Positions 1 through 12,594 of a stretch of 64,000 nucleotides of DNA are shown here, in pieces (position 1 is the first letter of the stretch; each line of letters opens with the position of its first letter). The notes under the pieces are model-generated. The model searched no databases and had not been told where the DNA came from. It was given only the letters and a program-made list of their open reading frames with translations. The stretch comes from Corinectria fuckeliana (lineage: Eukaryota > Ascomycota > Sordariomycetes > Hypocreales > Nectriaceae): NCBI GenBank assembly GCA_019137255.1, contig WPDH01000138.1, forward strand, positions 267,795 to 331,794. The letters run 5' to 3'. The position numbers and the translations under genes were made by a program.

Positions 1-1754
1 AGAAGTATGAGTCTGAGTGCCGGCAGGCTTTAAAAGGCCTAGAGGGGTTCACAGTAGAGTATGATAAAGATCAGTAGTCGAAAGAGGCTAGAGATGGACT
101 ATTCTACGTATTGCTTGCTCTTCATCTTTCATCACGTCGAAGGCCGTGACCGCGTGTCTAGCCCCAAACAGGATTGTTCATCTAGCCGGCAGTTCGCCTG
201 CGCGCTGGGCTTGAAGCATTCGCAAGGAGCCTTCAGTTGAAGGACTTTGTTGACGCTGATGATCTGAATTGTCGACGAGTAGACTTAGAGGAGCTGACGT
301 TATATTGCGGGCTGACGGTTATATTTGACGGTTATAGTCAATGGTGTTTTACCACTTCTACCCTATAGGTTAGACTAAGGGGTCTTCATCGTGTACCCTA
401 ACCAACTTACCTTGCTTGAATGCCTTGCGGCACTCGATTAAAACACTCGTATGCGTAGACCTGAAGACTTCCTGAAATGGCTGCAGATGATCCTGTCCAT
501 CTTCGACCTCGACCTGGATACCAGGAGACGCCGAGCCTTTTCAATGAGCAGCAGAAGAAGTACGAGAGATTTTGAGGGTATGTGATGAGATTCGAAACAC
601 AACAAGTTCGTGTGTATAATTCGAAGTGTTGTGATAACACCATCTTTATTGTCCTTAAAAATCTCGATATATGAACTAAGCGGGGGGTTTTTTAAGCAGA
701 GTCGAGTAGAAAAGATTGGGCTGCTATCACAAGCATGTATTGATGTCTTCTTCAGAGATAGAATGTTGCACTTATAGAGGACTCCTCTGTTCTTACCATA
801 GTTGAGTGTTCCGCTAAGCTAGCCTGAGAGGAGTCTAGATACTGGAATCGCCGATTCACATCCTGCTCTCTGGACTGCTCCTTTAAATAACGCAACCAAT
901 GGCAGTAGAGAGGAATTCTACTAAGGTATGGGCGAGGTGTGACACTCTCTGTAAGACTGTGGTTCATGATCCTTCAATTTGTGATTTCTACATTTTTATG
1001 TGAATATTCTCGAAATTCTCCAAGTAGCTGTTTATGAGGGCTACGGCGAGGTGACTGGTGGCTTGAACGCTATATATCCCACTATATACTATATCAACGG
1101 TGGCGAAGACTATTGAAAGACCAATAAGGAAGATTATAATAATAATATCGACGTGGCTAAAGAACGTTACGACTAGACCTCCCCAGAGCGACTCACAGTC
1201 ATGCAGCTCTAGCGTATGGAATCACCATAGTAATGACAGGCGGCGAGCCTTTCTAAGATATGCGAGCTAAGCTTGTGTTGTCAAGCAGCGTGGCTCTTGC
1301 ACTACGAAACTCTTATGCTCTGTAGTCCTAGCCTCTCGCGCTGATAGTCTAGTAGGTCTCAACATTGGCAAACTAAGAGGGTGAAGCTGTAGCGAGGCTT
1401 CATGCGTAGGACCGTTAAACTATTAGCTGCTATTTCACTCAAAAAATACAGTCCCACTAACGTGTTGCTCCATGGGAGACAATAATTGGACAGACCCCTT
1501 CGCATGGACTCAGATGGCTTGCTGAAACGCCGTAGTCGGTCGCGCTTGATAATTAGCGCAGCACCTAGAATCTCAAGGCTAACTTCAAAGTCGAGGCATA
1601 TACCATGGCTGACAAGACACCCATTGAAGACACCGTTGGGCCCGTCATGGCACGCTTAGATGGATCAACTTGTGAATCGTTTCTTTTTAAGACTTCCCCT
1701 CTTTATTTTCTATTGACTAGAAGAGATACATCACACACTCATCGTGCTCTCACT
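1..1754. other. Gene-poor left edge with coding debris
   Basis: No complete gene is supported here. Positions 3-74 (+) read as 24 open codons ending at TAG (75-77). This could be the last codons of a gene whose body lies left of the window, or debris. A second short open stretch lies around 450-590. Stop codons are dense in all frames elsewhere and base composition is mixed, as in decayed intergenic DNA. No tRNA or simple repeat was recognised. Confidence 0.4.
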
Positions 1755-3403
1755 CTAAACACCCAACTCAAAGTCTTTCTCTAGCTGCTCCTGAAACTTC
1801 GCCCATTGTCCGTTGACCTTGTACGCAGAGGTCCAGTAATTCCCATGACTGTCCTTACCGAAGATAAAGAAACCATCCGCTGGCTTAACGGGGCCATGGT
1901 TCTCCTGGACGTACGAAGGCCTGCACGGCTCGCTGCTGGCCTTGGGGTTCTTTCGAGCCGGGGAAAAGTCAAGATCAAACAGGCCGGCCTTGGACCAGTT
2001 CGAGAAGCCGATCTGAGCCATGCCGCCATCCCCAAAGATGACAATGGGCAGACCCATCCCAGACGCGCGTACCATGGCGTAGTAAGCCTCATGCTGAGCG
2101 CGCGTGCCCTGTTCGTTGATGGCGCGCCGGACGTGGCGCGCGAGCCAGCTCAGCGGCTTGGAGGTGACGTCCCCGGCGTTGACGAGCACGTTGGCCCAGC
2201 CGAAGGCGTTGCCGACGTAGGGATTCTCGGCAGATGAAGGGATGAGATCGCCCTCGAAGGCCTTGCGGAGGGACATGGCGATTGATACGGCAACCTGGGA
2301 CATGAAGATGACGGGAGTTAGTGAATGTCAGGTATTAGAATAGAGGAGTCAACAGCAGTCAACAGTTGAAAGAGCATACCGTTCGGTTTGGGTCCATCTC
2401 CATCGGACCAACAACACAACGCAGGATCCAGGCAGTCAAGATGTCATTCTCAGTCAAAAACACTTTGGAGCCGTCTTCACCGTTTGCGACGGCCTCCACA
2501 AGGAGCTCCTCCAGGGCCTTCTCCCACTGTGGCAGCCAATACGTCTTGGGGATACAGACCATGCGGTTCTCCTTGGCTCGGAGGAGCGTGTCAACGCCAT
2601 AGCCAAGCCCCCATCTCACCATGCCGGCGAAGCCAACTCGTCTGTCGGCCAAGAGATGGTGCTCTGTGACAGGCCGCGTACCCTGCGCAAGCGCATCGAA
2701 GGGATCCGTGTCGAACTTGCATGGCGTCGGGATATCGGTCGTCCTGCCCCAGAGCATGGCTGTCCAGCCCTCGACCACGTACTGCATCCCGAGGGCGTCA
2801 AAGGTAACATGCTGCCACTGCAGGACCACGATGGTCTTGTCGGTGAAGGAGTGAACGCGCAGGCCGAGGACTGGGTGGTCAGATGTGAGGTAGTCCTTGA
2901 CACCGCCTGGCTTATATCCCGGTTCCCACGCGAGGTCGGCCAAGTCGTCCGGGTCGCCGACGACGGCGGGCCGTGGGGATGGCCCGGGGATTCGAGACGC
3001 CGCTGGGTGCGAAGCGGCGGGGACGCCGTGGTCGACGTGCGCAAAGTTGATGGCAGGTCTCTCCTCTGTGAATTCGGCCGGAATGTGCCATTCGATGGTA
3101 CCGGAAGCCTAGATTATGTGGTCATTTAGTAATGTTCCCCGGCGAGGATGACGATGATGAGGATGATGCTGCTTCTCTTACATTCTTCTTCAGCCGGCCT
3201 CCCAGCCTCTGCCACCCTTCTCGCCTGACGAGGCCCTCGAGGGATTGCCGCAGCTTTTCTGGGTCAAGGACATCGTCGAAAACGATGGACGCGGCCATGT
3301 TGTTTCCCTGGACAAGCGGGCTGTTCTCGAAGAAGTGGAGCGGTAGCACCCGATCGCCCGGGACCTGCTCCGCAGCTGGCTTGTAGCCAAAGAGCTTGAC
3401 CAT
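1755..3403 (-). CDS. BAHD-family acyltransferase (trichothecene 3-O-acetyltransferase / hydroxycinnamoyl-transferase type)
   Basis: Predicted 496-aa cytosolic acyl-CoA-dependent O/N-acyltransferase. Exons are 3403-3182, 3108-2380 and 2294-1755, separated by introns of 73 nt (donor GTAAGA) and 85 nt (donor GTATGC); both are phase 0, so the frame closes exactly. The catalytic HxxxD motif is HVTFD at about residues 174-178. The second BAHD landmark is degenerate, as usual in fungi, and appears as NWSKAGLFDLDF at about residue 415. No signal peptide is seen. Fungal relatives acetylate secondary metabolites or xenobiotics such as trichothecene alcohols; the acceptor cannot be told from sequence. 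The nearest neighbour is a protease gene on the same strand 1.2 kb away, so no cluster role is apparent. The first intron holds a TCN/GAN triplet repeat that stays open in frame for a while, so an unspliced model would mis-extend exon 1. Confidence 0.87.
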
Positions 3404-4606
3404 ATTCAGGCTTCGTTTTCTTCACTGGTAATTGATCACGGTTCGTTCCGGGATGAAAGAAGAGTATGTTCTGCAGACGATCGATCACAGGGCCTTCGTT
3501 TGGGATATGGCGAAGGAAATCGACGGGGCAATCTGGGTACATATACACCATTTGACTCACCCAACGGCTAGTGTGGCTTACTGCTTAGACTACTGCTTAT
3601 TATGGAGTTGGAGATGGACAGCACCTAATCGGAGTTCTCAGGGGTTAGTTATCTCTTCTCGTTAATATCCTCGATGTTAATGGTGTGGAGTATACAACAG
3701 ACCAATCAACCGACAGGCCGAAAAGGGCAAACGATTCGAGTAAGCTAGATTAGCTTACGTTACCAAGCCGCGCCACATAATACGGTTGAAGCGGCTCATC
3801 GTACAGGGGATTCCGTTTGGGTGTACGGCATTGATCACATCTACTTGCTGTTTAATAAGGCATAGCCTCACAGTTATGTTAAATCAGCTCCCGAGTGGGA
3901 CTTTCATAGAGCCCTAGTCGCGCTCGTGACGTATTTTTAGATCGGATCTAGGGTAGGTTTAGTACGATTTAGTAACATGCTACTTATATCGAATTAGCGA
4001 CGAAACTATAAGGGCTAGGTCAGGGATGCAGACCCGTGTCTGAACTTGATGTCTGCAATCTTGACATAGGCAACTTAGTGACTACATATTGTTTCTCTCA
4101 TTATATTTGGTCGAGCAAACCATCTAAGAAGTCTCGTTGCTCACGTGGCTAACCGTTGCACGGCCAAGTGTACACTTAAGGTTGAATTGAACGCATTTAC
4201 TATCTTAGCCAGAATATGATAGTTTAGAGTGATCTGTTGTTCTCAGTCTAGGACTCAGTCCTACATATAGAACGATCCATCTGTTGTCTTTCATCGCTTC
4301 TCGACATCCGAGTGTGTGGTATTAACCCTCATTTTAATAGAAGCTCGGGACCATATAACCTAGTCGACTGCGATAATAACGCACGAGGCTTGCATTGTAT
4401 GAGAGTGAACCTCTTGCATTGCGCCTTGAAGGGACCAATGATGCTACCGTCCTTGCAGCCCAATTGGAAGTAGTTAGAAATTGTCAAAGCGGGTTTACAA
4501 ACTGTTAAATTGCATAACGTAGGTCTCAGAACCGCATGATAATCGTGTACGGGATCTTAACAAAGCAGTCGATACCGTTTCCGTGATACGACTACAAAAA
4601 AGCCTT
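3404..4606. other. Intergenic region
   Basis: It contains the upstream region of the acyltransferase and the 3' side of the carboxypeptidase. An open stretch at 3432-3665 (+) has no recognisable family and unconvincing composition. Nothing else is supported. Confidence 0.5.
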
Positions 4607-6046
4607 CTAGAAGTGTGAAAACAAATACTTCATGCCCGCCCAGTTCTCCTCGCCAGACGGCACAATGTTGCTCGCCGGAACAGTGAACCCACCACCGCTG
4701 GAACTCACCGGTCGCATTTCAATCGCCCAAGCGAATTCCGCCTTGGCAACATCAAAAACGTAGTCGTTGCTGCCCCCCGCAGTCTGATAGATGGTCTCGC
4801 ACGTTGGCCCATACTGGAACTGCAGCCCGTTGACTCCCTTGATGGCGCTTGCCACGCCGCCAGCCAGATCTAGCTGGGTGTTCAAGTTGCCCGCCGTCGC
4901 ATCGCAGCTGTATCCATACGGCAGCAGGATCAGCTGGCTGTAAGAATGCCAGTCGACGTAGAACTTGATACCGGTGCTCTGAGAGATAGTCCTGGTGTGG
5001 TTGACCAAAACGATGTTCTCGGGCGCGTCCCCGGCAGAAAGACCACGGTAGGTCTCGTCGCAAGGGTCCGTGGACGACCCGCCGGGAATATTCCACTGGT
5101 AAGGCCAGTTACGGTTCACGTCTGTACCGACGCAGGACTGGCCGGATCGCTTCTGGCGGTTCTTGCGCCAAAGCCGGTCGTTTGACGTGGTGTAGACGAA
5201 GCCTGTGGGTATCAAAATGAGTCTGAAGTATCGTTATGTGTGAAGTTCAAGAGCCCGCTACTTACCGTCAGGGTTTACAATGGGGATGACGTATATATCA
5301 TAGCTGTCAAGAGTGCCACGGACAACAGCATCGCTGTTCTGGTAGCCCTGGATGATCTTGTACGTCATATACTCGACCGTCTTGTAGATATCAGCGACAT
5401 AATCCCGAAATACTTATATCAGCAATCTTCTATCTTACTGGAGCCGTGATCCATTCGCGGGCATGCACATTTCCATGCCATATAATTGCAGGCTTGGTGC
5501 CCTTTCCGCTCTTACCCCAGAGATGGATGCCTCGGATGGCTCGGTTTTCGACCGAGCTTCCAGCAGTGAAGACTTCAGAGTTGCCGGAGAAGGAGGCCTG
5601 GAGGTCCGAAAGAAACTGGAGGTGCTGATCAAAAGTGTGGTACGAGTTGAAGTACGAGATGTCGGGTAGCGCGGCGACGGTGTCCTGGAGTTTCGTCGTG
5701 GCTGAAGAAATTAATACCCAACAAAACGCAATGCCGTAGGGTTAGACACACGTTCATACGGCTCAAACTGTCCCTCTGCGGCGAACTCTGCGCCCAGGTC
5801 CTCGCTGATGAGAGTGACGTTGAGGTCTAGCGCTTCGAATGCCTCAAGGCTCTCAGGCGGAATAGCTACTTCAAGGGTCTCGTGGTTGCTTTCGCAGCTT
5901 AAAGAAACGGAGTTGAGGTCAGCCAAGATGGCTTCCAAGGCCTCATGCGCCTCTCCTGATTCGATGCTGAATGCCTTGAAGCCATCGTACGAGACTTTTG
6001 CTGCGGCGACGGGTAACAAAACCCCGAGAGCAGACGAGAACCGCAT
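4607..6046 (-). CDS. Secreted zinc carboxypeptidase, M14A (carboxypeptidase A type)
   Basis: A 422-aa pre-pro-enzyme that removes C-terminal residues from extracellular peptides. Exons are 6046-5752, 5701-5439, 5380-5266 and 5202-4607; the three introns are 50, 58 and 63 nt and the phases match (total 1269 nt). The N-terminus is a signal peptide (about residues 1-17), followed by an activation propeptide. In the catalytic domain, zinc ligands are H178 and E181 (HAREW motif) and H310 (DWHSYSQ). NRNW (254-257) supplies the substrate-binding Asn/Arg, and E386 (AIEMRP) is the general base. Length and motif order are normal for fungal M14A enzymes. The first intron has a weak GTGTGT donor, so the propeptide/enzyme junction is the least certain part of the model. 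The 3' stop is TAG at 4607-4609. Confidence 0.93.
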
Positions 6047-8086
6047 TATGACCTAGGCTGCCGATGAAGCTTCAAATTGATGGTACACAAGACGTCTGCT
6101 TGAGACAAAAGCAAGTGAACGGAGAGGATGGCGGTCATATATACCAAGGATCGACACAGATCGGATGTTGCCGTGTAGCTCCATCTCGACCAGGAATGAA
6201 GAGGATGACAAAAGGCCCTCGTCTGCTATAGCACAAAATATGGGAACTTTGTCTTTGCGCAGTGCCACGCCTATATAACACCTGCCGAAACAGCTAGGTC
6301 ACACCCGGCACTGGCTAAAAAAGGGACCACTGTCGGAGCGCAGCAGAAGTGCAAGCTCTTTCTGGAAGGTCGCTTCATTGCCGAGAACTCAAGATAGTCG
6401 TATGTTTTAAACACGCTACGCACTAGACTACGACCTGCCCTATTCAGACAAGCCCCATTGACTGCTTTCTGGGCGCGTCGGTATCCCTACGCATGGGGAA
6501 AGAAGGTCGTTCGGCAGAGGCGAGTAAGCTTCTCCGCAAAGCTTGGCGTTCTCTGTTTAGATGATTCCGAGGTGAAGTGAGGCCAGGCGCTACCCCTCAA
6601 TAGCTATGTGGCGAGACGCAAGACACGGCCGATGTGACCTGCTAGACTTTACGATAGCGCAATGGACTGGCGATGATAATTTGGCAGAACAAACATGAAA
6701 AGGCTAATGTAGACTGACATAGCTTGAAACAAAAGTCAACTCAGCCTTAAGCCTTAATGTCAGGCCCTCGGAGTACTTTTATCAGCTGATATCTTACTAC
6801 TTCACCTTGACGGTGGATTTGTACTGTTGCCAGTGCTGTCTTGCTCTGCCACTAGCTGAGATATTTGGGAAGAGAACGAGAAGGTGAAGAAAGCGCGTAC
6901 TCTGTTGGCTCCGTCACATTTCTCATGTCTCCCTGTTCTATTAAGAACTTTCTGTCTAGTCTTCTAGCTTAGCTTATTGTAAAGTCTTGCAAACTTCATT
7001 TCACAAGTAGAAGTAAGCCTGATATTTCGTCTTCAACTGCCATTAACCGCCCTAGCGATCGGGTTGTGTTTGCAGCATCCTATTTGCCAGCAACCCCCCT
7101 AGAGTCAATTAGTAAAAAATACTGTCACGGAGTGTCTACATGCCAGCTTACCTCGCAACTCGTTGGAATGGTCAAGTGTTTCTCCACAAGGCACTTTAGC
7201 CACAATTTTCACGGCCTGATCCATCCATTTCCCCTTGACGTGAGGCAGGGTTAGTGCGGCGTAAGGAGACGTTCTCTATTCTTTTTGATGCCACAGCCTA
7301 AAAAGAAATATTAAAAAAAGCCCGATTGTTCAGATACTGGTTAGACTTCTGAGCAACGACCTGCTTGCCAAAGTAGCTCTGGTTTCCAATTGAAGAGTCG
7401 TTACGAAGTCTTCTCGTCCATATGCTGAGCTAAAAGGCATCAGCTGCGCTACCCACTGGTCTTGGTCCGCCATCGCCACCTACGTCGCCTCCGCCCTCAG
7501 CCTTGGAGATCTCTCAGGCGTCATTCCCAGGACAGCGAGCTTCTCAAGATAGTTCCTGCTACTAACGTAGACATCTATGTTGCGACATCTGGTACAGACA
7601 ACCTCAGGCTGCGGCCCCATCTCCTATGCAGGTGATACTTTCACCGTCTATATACTAAATGACATGGGATTTGGAATGTAATCTGGGACCATGGAGCCAA
7701 TTTAAAGCCTGCAGTCCTGCTCCTAAACAACCTTAAGGATGAATTCTGAAATCTGGTGATCTAGGTGGGCGAGCATCCATGGCCTCGACCAATCTCTAGT
7801 TCGCCTCCCCTTCATCTCTACGCTCAAAGGTGCTTCTTGACAACGTTAGACTAGCCTCCCTTCTTACTACATCATCAGAGACTCTAGAACTAAGACTCGG
7901 TTTCTCTACTTAGCAGCGATGGCTTTTCTGCGTACCGAGTCACGTGGCCCCCCAGACTGTGTAACACACCCAAGACCTGGCGAACACAGAGATTGGCGAG
8001 TTGTACGATGAAGAGACACACCAGTGATACCACACCAAATGTGAGAGACCAGTGATAACGCGTCCAGCGTTGTACGTGTGATCCAA
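6047..8086. other. Intergenic region with possible degraded coding debris
   Basis: No intact gene. Around 7430-7960 (+) the DNA is more GC-rich, with several consecutive short open stretches broken by stops, as in an old pseudogene. No family could be recognised. The rest is stop-rich spacer. Confidence 0.4.
6138..6143 (-). promoter_or_regulatory. TATA box of the carboxypeptidase gene
   Basis: TATATA on the minus strand lies about 92-97 bp upstream of the start codon at 6046, a usual distance for fungal genes. A second TATATA-like run lies near 6265-6272. Confidence 0.4.
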
Positions 8087-9281
8087 ATGTCATCACTGCA
8101 TTGGAATGAGAGAGTCAGGGAGATCCAGGAAAGCTACGACGCCAAGAGCTTTCCCTGTGGCATCTGTGGCAAGCTGGTCAAGGACAGCAAGTGGAAGCTC
8201 AAACGCCATGTGTCCGACGTGCACACCGGGTCAAATCACACTCTGGTATGAGTGTAATGCCTGCTAGAGCTCAGACAGTCACTGCCTTACACTGCAGACG
8301 CCTCCCGGGATCAAACCGACACGCAACGAAAGCACGGCGCAGCGAGCGGTGCGCCGGGACCTCGCGAAGCTCGAGGAACACGACCCCGACCACCTGAAGC
8401 TCATCCCGCAGCTCGCTAAATCGAGGCCGGACAAGTACCGGCACTTTGGCGGCGTCTTTACAGAGGGACCTCTGTCGAACGGCTCTGAATAGGTTTCAGG
8501 TCTTCCGAGGTACTTCTGCAGGGACGGCTGCATCAAGGACTGCTACAAGCACCTTGAGACTACGCCTGAAGCCGCCCCAACCGCCAAACGCACCACTCGG
8601 AATACCAATCGCCCGCCTCCCGCATACCGGAATACAACGTGGCTTGAGCTCGAAGAAGGGGATTCGCCTGGCTTCACCGAGCTGCAGGCAAACCTCTGGA
8701 CCCCGGCCAAGTTCAATTAGAAAGAGCAGGAGTTCGACGGGAGAGAGGAGGACCCGTCCCGGGTTCCCAACAACCAGAAGCAATGCGATTTGTGTCGAGA
8801 TATGCATTGCGATTGCATCGTCACTCAAGTTCAGGCTGGTTCGGCGCCGGCTGTTGTTCCTACTAAGACCAGCATGGGCGATGGAGTACAAGCAGTCCAG
8901 CAGTACGAGCCCGACAGCTTGCTTGGTGAGTTTCTGGGCGAACTCGCACCGCTGAATCACTATGACGATGGGTACGCAGCCGAGTTGTACCGGGACGATT
9001 TGGGTAAACCTGTCTGTACCGTCAACCCGCGTCAGTACGGAAACTGGACTCGCAAGCTCAATCACTCCTGCGAGCCGAATGCCAGTCTCCAGTCGATGAA
9101 GATATCAGGGCGATGGCGGATCATGGTTCGGGCGCTGGCTGTGATTGAGCCCGGTTCCTGGGTGGAAGTTGACTACGGGCGGGAGTATTGGGACGAGTCT
9201 CCAGAGCCATGTGGGTGTAAGAGCGAGGAATGCTATGCTCGAAAAAGCCCAGGGAAACGGAAGATGGACGACAGGGAATAA
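8087..9281 (+). pseudogene. C2H2 zinc finger plus SET-domain protein, interrupted by two in-frame TAG codons
   Basis: One continuous reading frame runs from ATG 8087 through a 52-nt intron (8246-8297, GTATGA...TGCAG) to TAA at 9279-9281, about 380 codons. It is interrupted only by TAG at 8490-8492 and 8718-8720. The N-terminus carries a C2H2 finger (CGIC, then H-x4-H). A middle stretch (DGCIKDCYKHL) comes between the stops. The C-terminus is a SET methyltransferase domain with LNHSCEPNA (AdoMet-binding NHS motif), VDYGREYW and a post-SET CGC...C cluster. SET proteins methylate lysines, mostly on histones; the finger suggests nucleic-acid binding. The second stop cannot be spliced out by the one GT...AG pair near it (phase mismatch). 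The first might lie in an unconventional intron. Otherwise the gene is dead, or only the 163-codon SET part (from about 8790) is made. Frame and composition remain coding-like, so the damage is recent. Confidence 0.7.
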
Positions 9282-10867
9282 TCGGGCCATCTACAGACTA
9301 TACCTTGATTTTGGGTATCGCATTGGATAAGACTATGTAGAAAATTAAAATAGAGGTATTAGAGGTAGAATTAGCAGAGAGCATCCAAATCGGACACGAG
9401 ACGTTGGAGGAGGAGGGGATCGCGGACGTGAAGACGTTAAAATAAGTGGGAAACCGGTGAATTTCTGGCGTGAATGTGACTTTGATCGTGAACCGGTTGC
9501 AGTAGGATCCCAAGCACACTTGGTACGGTTTCTTTGTGGGCGATCGAAGATGTTACGATTGAGTAGGAGGCGGCGAAGCCCACCACAAACAGCACGAGCC
9601 AGAACCTGTCTCTCTTCTGTCTCTCGTGTCAGTGCTAGTTATCTACAATATTAAGTCATTTTGTGCCGAAATTAGTGGTAACTAGATATCTCGCAAATGG
9701 AGATAGTCTACAGATGCGTGGGCGTGGTTGGGACGGCGCCGGACGGAGATGCGGGGCTTTCGGCCTCTCCGCATTTGGAAAATTTGACGACTCAACAGAG
9801 ACAGGTCGTATGCACGCGCCTTAATCTACGTAACCATCTACGTGGTAGCTAGTACTGAAGGAATGCGACTGTAAAAAGGTACACATAAAGACTTCTGTGC
9901 TCTTCACGACTGAAAGATCCTTGCTCAGTCAATGTTCTTTGCTTGGAATTATTCTGCAAAAGCATTCAGCTCACACTCCTCAAATAAACGTTCAAAGTGA
10001 CCGAGTTGGGCTGGGCTGCCTCGCCCGCTTCCTATTCTAAACTTCTTGTACCCCCATGAATAGTTGAGCAGGGGGTAGGCCTGTGAAGGAGTCTTGCGCG
10101 TCTTCCAAGTAAGTCTGTCTTGGAGTCTGTCTAGATTGCCTGAATGGCCAGTCTCGACACCTTCAAATCCTTCCCAGAACCGTCCACCCACAGCCACAAC
10201 CACCCAGCGTCGGAAAGACGATGGCAAAACTCTTCGCCACTGGCAGCAGGGTGTGTAACGTCAACTCATTTCGCGTGACTACTTCGGGTGGTACAAGTAG
10301 GTAACACATCATCTCCAGCACAGGGCAAAGGCAAGTGTAGCCGGAATCATCACGGTCGAAAGCCACAGGGGGCCTCTGTTCTCACCACTTGCTAACTGCT
10401 CCTACGCTAGGCCAACGAGCTGAAGTCTGGCTAGGTTACACAACCTCAGTTTCCCGGAAAAAGTTGACTGTCCTGGTTCTCTGGCGACGCATTCACTCGA
10501 GCATATTTGGTTGTAAGTTAGGCGCTGTGCATAGCCCTGTCCCAATACTCACGATCTCTGTTCTAGACTGCAGCCTAATAGTGATAGATCATCAACTCGC
10601 CCTGAGTGTGATTGGCTACCGCCAGTTCAGTGTGGAAACGTGTTGCTGGAGGCACCCTGGCAATCTATAACAGCCCCTCAAATAGTCCCGTACCCACAGC
10701 GCAACGGTTATTCACATTCTTGCCCACCTTGGATGGATTTGACGGATAGTCTGGTCTTCCCACCTGTATTCTCTCGTCCGAAACATCCTCGACCCATCAT
10801 CCTCGGTCTACCTTGAGAATCACAACGCATCTTTCCCAGTCATTTTCCCAGTCAAAGGCATCCAACA
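9282..10867. other. Intergenic region
   Basis: Overlapping short open stretches on the minus strand (9949-10366) and one on the plus strand (10389-10670) show no recognisable domain and no good start context. A CCAAT-type pentamer (ATTGG) near 10610 may belong to the promoter of the next gene. Nothing else is supported. Confidence 0.45.
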
Positions 10868-12460
10868 ATGTGCTGTCACTGCGACGACAACGGCCCCGAC
10901 GTAAGTTTCCCTCCCACTGTCTCGACCTTGCCCTGACAGACATGGATGCCAACGCAGTCAATCTGCGGGGTCCCTGTCTCCTTCTACGAAGACCGGCTCG
11001 ATCGCGAGGAGCCGTTCCGCATCGGGCTCTGCAAGGAGCTTCAGGGGAGCCTCATATTCCTAATGTACAGGCACAACCTGACGCCGGGAGACGCCATTCG
11101 AGATAGCTACCTCAGACAGCAGCTGTGGGAGGAGGTCGGGCTCGACTTCAACTACCGGGCCGGGTTGAAGTACACGCTGAAAAGTAGTTTGATGTGTGCC
11201 TTTCTCCAAGCTGTACAGGCTTGCTAACGATCTGTAGATAAACTTGCTGAAAAGGCCGAGATGCTACTCCAGCAGGTTGGCATCTGGGGCGCTTTCAAGT
11301 CTTCTCCCTCCGCCGACAATCCATCTCGTCTTCTCTGGGACGAGGACTTTGTGGCTCGCCATTTCGCAACAGAGAGCGACGTTCAGAAGTGGGTGAGCCA
11401 CAAGAGGTCACGTCCGCTCTCCGCAAAGGCACAAGGCAAGCAAGCTGTTCTCCAGACTCCCCAGACTCTCAAGGATACAGCATCTCAACGTCAAGTCCCA
11501 TGCACCTCTGCCCCTAAGAAACCTGTTCCGACTCGCTTCCAGAATCTTAAGCCGAAGGAACGCTACAAGCTCGGTGAACAGACCCTGAACGAGATGAGAA
11601 GAAGCCGCGACTTCGAGCTTCAAAGACATTCCACTCCTCCGTCGCTGACGACTACAGGGCGTAGCATGCCCGTCCGCGGGACTCTGTCCGCTGGGAGGTC
11701 CCCTGTATCCCGGCCTCGGTCAGCCGTGACAGAGGTCAACTACACTCGGGAGATGACTCTAGACGAAGAGAAGTGGGAGGCGTTTACGCCCATACCTGCC
11801 CTTGAGAGAATGAAAAGAAGAGCTGGTTCTACTGATCTTGGTATCGATCACTTTCCGCAAGTGTTTCCAATGTCGCCTCGTCAGATGACTTGCAGTGGCC
11901 TTGGATCAGAGGCCGATATGGGACAGTCATCTTCCCAGTCCAGCTTCACGCTTGAAGATGCTAGGCAGGATCAGCCGAGTGAGAAGGCATGCCATAATCC
12001 CCTACATTGTGAAGCTCGCTGACTCATTCCCCTGTGCAGCCGTCGCCTTGGTCTGCGTTGAAGGAAAGGTTGGCCGAAGAGGCTCAAGAAAGCCGGCAGG
12101 TATGCGGGAATTCTCTCCACATATCAACTCTGTTACTGATTCCCTCTTTAGACATCTCTTGTCAGTGGCCGTCTCGGCGGCCCTGCCCCTGTCGTGTCCC
12201 CAACCTCATCTACCCCTCTATCGTTTCGCAAGAGAGCAAGCTCTGCGTCGTCATCTTCGAGCGTTGATCTCTCTGCCGACCGACGGGTCGCCTTGTCGGA
12301 GAGACTTGTTGATTGGCTTCAGTCTGTAAAGGCCCCGCTTCAGGATGTCAACCACGCCCATGCTGTGTCGGAGAGGCAGCTTCTTGAGTGGCAGAGATGT
12401 GTTCAACGGGCTGATTGGATAATCCAGGAGGAGCTGAAGCGAATGCACTACCGATCTTGA
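10868..12460 (+). CDS. Orphan Ser/Pro-rich protein, 458 aa
   Basis: Not recognised. Five exons fit: 10868-10900, 10958-11183, 11238-11986, 12040-12099 and 12152-12460 (1377 nt, phases consistent). The short first exon encodes a Cys/His-rich start (MCCHCDD). Exon 2 and the start of exon 3 look like a folded helical domain (LWEEVGLDFNYR). The middle is basic and Ser/Pro-rich, probably disordered. The C-terminal ~60 residues (ERLVDWLQSVKAPL... to MHYRS) are again helical and look like the best-conserved part. The third intron works only with a GC donor (GCATGC, 11987) and a CTGAC branch site; the obvious GTGAGA donor six bases earlier throws exon 4 out of frame. The gene converges on the next gene (minus strand) and opens the orphan cluster at 10.9-22.8 kb. 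Confidence 0.68.
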
Positions 12461-12594
12461 TATTGAGACGTGTGAAAGTTACATCAGGCTGGAGTCTGTT
12501 CAGTGGGAGAGGGAGTTGTTTACATATGCACTGTCTTTACTTGAGATACTCTGAGGTAGACACGTAGACTACGAACGTACTAGCTGTTCACCCC

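Noticed and set aside
8638..8720. An intron that would remove the second TAG of the SET gene
   Set aside because: The only nearby GT...AG pair (8638-8720) does not preserve the reading frame.
12251..12448. Minus-strand frame overlapping the last exon of the 458-aa orphan
   Set aside because: The plus-strand exon has consistent splice phases with upstream exons; the antisense frame has none.
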